64,000 bases of DNA from Chionis minor (taxonomy: Eukaryota > Chordata > Aves > Charadriiformes > Chionididae): assembly GCA_013398295.1 (NCBI GenBank), contig VZSF01010132.1:598307-662306 (forward strand), read 5' to 3'. The notes beneath the pieces are model-generated. The model was not told the DNA's origin. It worked only from the letters and a program-made list of their open reading frames with translations, and did no database searches. A program made the position numbers and the translations under genes. Each line of letters opens with the position of its first letter. The first letter of the stretch is position 1. Below, in pieces: positions 60,091-64,000 of this stretch.

Positions 60091-60130
60091 GGTATACCAT
60101 TGGTGTGATCTCTCCTGGACTTCCCCAGCC
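60091..60130 (-). repeat. Inverted monomer of the 45-bp minisatellite
   Basis: GGTATACC followed by TCTCCTGGACTTCCCCAGCC is the reverse complement of the array unit. The last 20 bases match exactly and the middle is diverged. With unit 1 of the array it forms a potential stem of about 40 bases and a loop of about 13. Confidence 0.85.
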
Positions 60131-60141
60131 TCATAACACCT

Positions 60142-60678
60142 ATGGCTGAGAAGTCCAGGAGAGGTCACATCCACTGTATATCACCATGGCTGGGGAAGTC
60201 CAGGAGAGGTCACATCCGTGGTATACCACCATGGCTGGGGAAGTCCAGGAGAGGTCACATCCGTGGTATACCACCATGGCTGGGGAAGTCCAGGAGAGGT
60301 CACATCCGTGGTATACCACCATGTCTGGGAAAGTCCAGGAGAGGTCACATCCACTGTATACCACTATGGCTGAGAAGTCTAGGAGAGGTCACATCCACTG
60401 TATATCACCGTGGCTGGGGAAGTCCAGGAGAGGTCACATCCACTGTATATCACCATGGCTGGGGAAGTCCAGGAGAGGTCACATCTATGGTATACCACCA
60501 TGTCTGGGAAAGTCCAGGAGAGGTCACATCCACTGTATACCACTACGGCTGAGAAGTCTAGGAGAGGTCACATCCATGGTATACCACCATGGCTGGGGAA
60601 GTCCAGGAGAGGTCACATCTATGGTACACCACCATGGCTGGGGAAGTCCAGGAGAGGTCACATCCATGGTATATAACC
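60142..60678 (+). repeat. 45-bp minisatellite, 12 units
   Basis: Units start at 60142, 60186, 60231, 60276, 60321, 60366, 60410, 60455, 60500, 60545, 60589 and 60634. Nine are 45 bases and three (1, 6 and 10) are 44 bases. The core is GAAGTCCAGGAGAGGTCACA. Three unit types are visible: A (ATGGCTGGGGAAG), B (ATGTCTGGGAAAG) and C (GGCTGAGAAG, one base short). Units 5-8 and 9-12 repeat the order B-C-A-A, a higher-order period of 179 bases. A decayed half-unit follows to about 60700. Confidence 0.95.
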
Positions 60679-60699
60679 CTAGCCATATGCTGGGGAATT

Positions 60700-63600
60700 C
60701 ATTGCCAAGGCTAGACAGGCATAGAGCTGACCAAAACACTGGGCAGTGTTCTTGAGGATAATTACTTACTGCTTTCATTAGTATAGGAGAGTAAATGCTT
60801 GACCTTTCATAGCATGTTCTACTGAAAGTTGTTGGTTTTAATTAAATTGACTTAGGTAAGCGGTCAGACAATGCTGGGGGCTAAGCGATTAAATCACATG
60901 TAACATTTCAGCTCTTCAGGTAAACTCAAGTAAGCATAATAACCTTTAATGGAGCTTTTTGATTGGGGGCTTTGTCGAACTGAAAGGCTGGATTTGAAAA
61001 GCTGGATTCTTGCTTTTTGGGGGGAAGATTGCTGATGTTGGAGGCTCACATGAGACCTGTGATGCCTTTGAGCATCTGAGGGGAGAGTGTCCCTCTCCAT
61101 CTGCCACGTTGTCATTCCGGGAGTGTAAAACAAAACAGACCATTAAGGACTTGGCTTGCAAAAGCCAAACATTTATTAGTTTTGTGAGTGTTCCTTAGAT
61201 TGAATCTGAAATAAAAAGCTGCATAGGTTTTGAAGAACGTGGCAGCTAAATTGAAAGCGTCCAAAAAAACTTGACCTGGACATGGAATTAATTTCTGTTC
61301 AGGCTGTGCATGAAGTCTATTGAAGTCAACGAGGTTCCAGCTGCACTGTGCCGGGTAGAGCGATTAGTGAGATTTTGACTTAAAAACAGCTACTAATTTT
61401 GTCTTTCAGATGCAGATAGCTGTGTGGATTTTATGGGTTTTGGAAAGAAAAAGTTAGAACCGGATGAAAAAATATCTAGTTCCCATTCCCTGAGAGTGCA
61501 GCCATGCAGGTAATAGGTTTGGCATTGGATACAGCTGGGAGGTGAAAATGAGAAACTGGAGTCAGATACATTTTAAATTTACCTCTTTATTACTTGCACA
61601 GAACTGGCGAAGTTTTGGTCTTGGATTTTCAGCCATACTGATGAAATTCATGAAAGCTTGGAACAGGCAAATGTTGCCAACTCAAAGTTAAATAAGATCT
61701 TTTTAACTGGAATTTGTAATAAACAGGAGAGTGTATCTGGCTTTTAGCCAATAAATGTGAAATAATTACTGCATTAAAGATAGAAGGTTTATCTTTTAAT
61801 GCTTCAGGTTCCCTCTCCAATTACATCTGCTTAACATAATTTAATAGATAACAAGTTAGTATTTGCACATGATAAGAGTTAAGATGTAGGAAGCATTTAT
61901 TTAATACTTTTTCCCCTCCAGTAAAGGCTTTTCTAAGCTTTTAGGATGTCAGTATGTTTTAATTTAAACCGTTTGTTGAATCCTTGCCCATTCTGTTTCT
62001 CAGGATGTTTTTAAAACTTTTACAAACTCTACTAGAAATATATTATGTGCCTTTATAGCAAGTTCTCCTGTTTTACCTGGGAGGCAGAGGGGAAGACAAT
62101 GGCGCTCCCACTAGGTGGGACAGCATCCCACAGGATTTTTAAGAATCAGGGCACTTTTTTTTTTTTTTTTTTCCCCTCCCCTCTCCAGGAGAAAGGGCAA
62201 TTTTCCAAAAGTCTGTGGGAAGCTGGTGAGAGCCAACCCAGCTGGAGCAGGCCAGCCCAGGAGCTGCTGCCTCTTAAGGCTCCCCTTGGATTATCATCCC
62301 AGCAGGTGACACAAGAGCCTGTTCTTGGGAAATTTTGACTTCAGCCTTGCTGGGTGGTGGGGTCAGCGCTGGGAGCCAGTGGGAAGCTCTGTGATATGGC
62401 CCAGCTGCCTGCCTGCTGGTGGGAAAGGTGGGAAAGGAGCTCTGAGGTCAGCGGGGTGTGAAAAACCACCACTCGGAGTCGAGATGTAAATGCTGTGGCA
62501 ATCCAGGCTACGTTTGCTTGGGAATATTTAGTGCTGGAATGCTTAAAAACATTTAGCTGGAGAATAGTTAAAAATAAACATCCTTTGTTTCTGCTCATAA
62601 ATAGGATTTTTCTTACAATCTGTGAGAATTTCTTACAATTTCTTACAATTTCTGTGACTTAGGCCAGGTGCGTTAGTGACCTGAATGTGAGTGAGGTGTG
62701 CCGACCTTTACCGTTAAAGTTACCATTACGTACAGATGCTCTTGGTGCTGGGAGCACCTCTGACTTGCAGAGCACCAAACTCCCTCCTAGAGGTTTGTCA
62801 CAATAAAGCAGAAACGTGGTTCTGGTTTTCGCCAGTCCTGAAAGCCACGAGGGAACGGACATGGACAACCTACCAACAGCAGAACGAGCTGCAGGAGGAT
62901 TCAGATCGATGGTGGGGGTGTGTGTGACTTTTCCTTTCTGTGCATTTCTCCTTTTCTGAATGTTTCCTTCTCCTTAAGGATCCTGTTGCCTTTTTTTTTT
63001 TTTTTTATCCAAGAAATCTTACATTTCAGTGATGTAAAACATTATGCAGATAAGGCTGTGATTGGTTTTGAAGATTGTCTGGACCCGCCTTGTCACCAAA
63101 CAGCGCTCACCCAGTTTCTCGTCCTTCAAGCGAATTTTAATGTTGCTTCAATATCAGATCCTGATTCTTCTAAGAGTTTCTGTTTCAAGACAAGACACCC
63201 ATAATTCGGAATACTCTTTCAGTACTTCTACAAATAAATCTGGCTTTTCTTTTTAAGCCAGTAAAAATATTTCTGTCTTCTACCTTTTAAAGCTGTAATT
63301 AAATGCTTAACTTAACAGCCATATATTCATGCTTATTTTGCTTTATTATCTAATGCTCCTGAATGTTATATGGACATTGCAGCTCCCTTCAGATCCGCGC
63401 ATGAAGGGCAAGCGACTGAAATAAATACTGCATTATTAAAAATAATCTCCCAGTTCGAAAAAATAGTAATACAGATGATTATTACACCGGTGCCTCAAAA
63501 ACACTGCTTTTAAAGAGTACAAACTAATTGATCTTGTTAACATAATGCTTTTAACAGCCCACCATGGAAATGAAAAAACTCATAGGAAACAGTATGTGGC

Positions 63601-64000
63601 ATCTCACGGTACAACAGCGCTGATCTCTTCCACTTTTGTTTAGGGCTCGTCATGACTCTCGGCTAGATTCCCTCTGCTTCATCTTGGTACAGAACTAACT
63701 GGAACCAAATTGGCTTCAATCTTATTTTGCCATTTTAATTTGGAAATAAAATTAAGAGTAAGAGAGGAAAATGGGTTTGAAGGCAATAGTATTTCAAAAT
63801 TGCTTCAATTGCTTCCTTAAAATTTTTCTTGTCTCTCTAGGGCCTGAAGTTTTTTGGATGGATGATAGATTATTAACTTTCAATAAACCATAAATGGTTT
63901 TGCAAATTATTCTTACAAGTATGAAACACAGGCCGAATTATTAACTCCTTTAAAATACTAGTGATCATCAGTTATGAAAAATTTTAGTAGTGGATAGAAG
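60700..64000. other. Gene-free AT-rich DNA
   Basis: No exon or interspersed repeat recognised. There are T-runs at about 62154-62172 and 62991-63007, and a short 11-base repeat of TTTCTTACAA at about 62605-62652. Confidence 0.55.

Noticed and set aside
60142..60678. CRISPR-like regular array
   Set aside because: Units are contiguous direct copies without unique spacers, in a vertebrate genome; it is a minisatellite.
32373..64000. CRACD coding exons
   Set aside because: I looked for the recognisable N-terminal and Glu/Arg-rich parts of CRACD and saw none. Only the promoter region is inferred.

Overview
The window is vertebrate nuclear DNA, almost certainly from a bird. Genes are split by introns with GT-AG junctions. 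The interspersed repeats are CR1 LINE fragments, most of them short pieces of the 3' end, plus long terminal repeats of the avian endogenous retrovirus type that begin TGTCATG. There are no Alu, L1 or bacterial features. The species cannot be read from the sequence; CR1 dominance with these LTRs points to a neoavian bird.

Region 1 (1 to about 25.7 kb, + strand) is the 3' two-thirds of one gene. I reconstructed 17 consecutive exons (702-852 to 25100-25121), all with GT-AG introns and phases that fit one another. They join into about 780 codons of almost continuous coiled coil. The order of conserved blocks matches the centriolar protein CEP135 along its whole C-terminal part; the paralogue TSGA10 fits less well. 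The 5' exons lie before base 1. The introns hold two CR1 fragments (1190-1760 minus, 15870-16110 plus), a solo LTR on the minus strand (12373-12941) and a second LTR-type repeat (about 21173-22126). A short 3' UTR ends near an AATAAA at 25671.

Region 2 (25.7 to 30.9 kb) is intergenic. Its clearest content is a nested pair of CR1 copies: a younger one (28806-29400) interrupts an older one (28683-28805 and 29401-29740).

Region 3 (30.95 to 31.83 kb) is a CpG-rich, GC-box-rich island broken by a 79-base run of N. It has a TATA motif and two good splice donors. It looks like the promoter and a non-coding first exon of the next gene on the + strand. From conserved vertebrate gene order (EXOC1 - CEP135 - CRACD/KIAA1211) I infer CRACD, but no CRACD coding sequence is visible here.

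Region 4 (31.8 to 64 kb) is AT-rich and has no exon I can support, as expected for a long first intron or intergenic DNA. It contains a 36-bp tandem duplication (32301), a plus-strand solo LTR (38268-38871) from the same family as the one in CEP135, three minus-strand CR1 tails (42.4, 50.2 and 52.0 kb), a 22-bp AT-rich triplicate (42109), and a 45-bp minisatellite (60142-60678) with a higher-order period and an inverted leading monomer. I found no novel multi-gene system. The most distinctive items are the minisatellite, the candidate promoter beside the gap, and the alternative splice and tail forms of CEP135.
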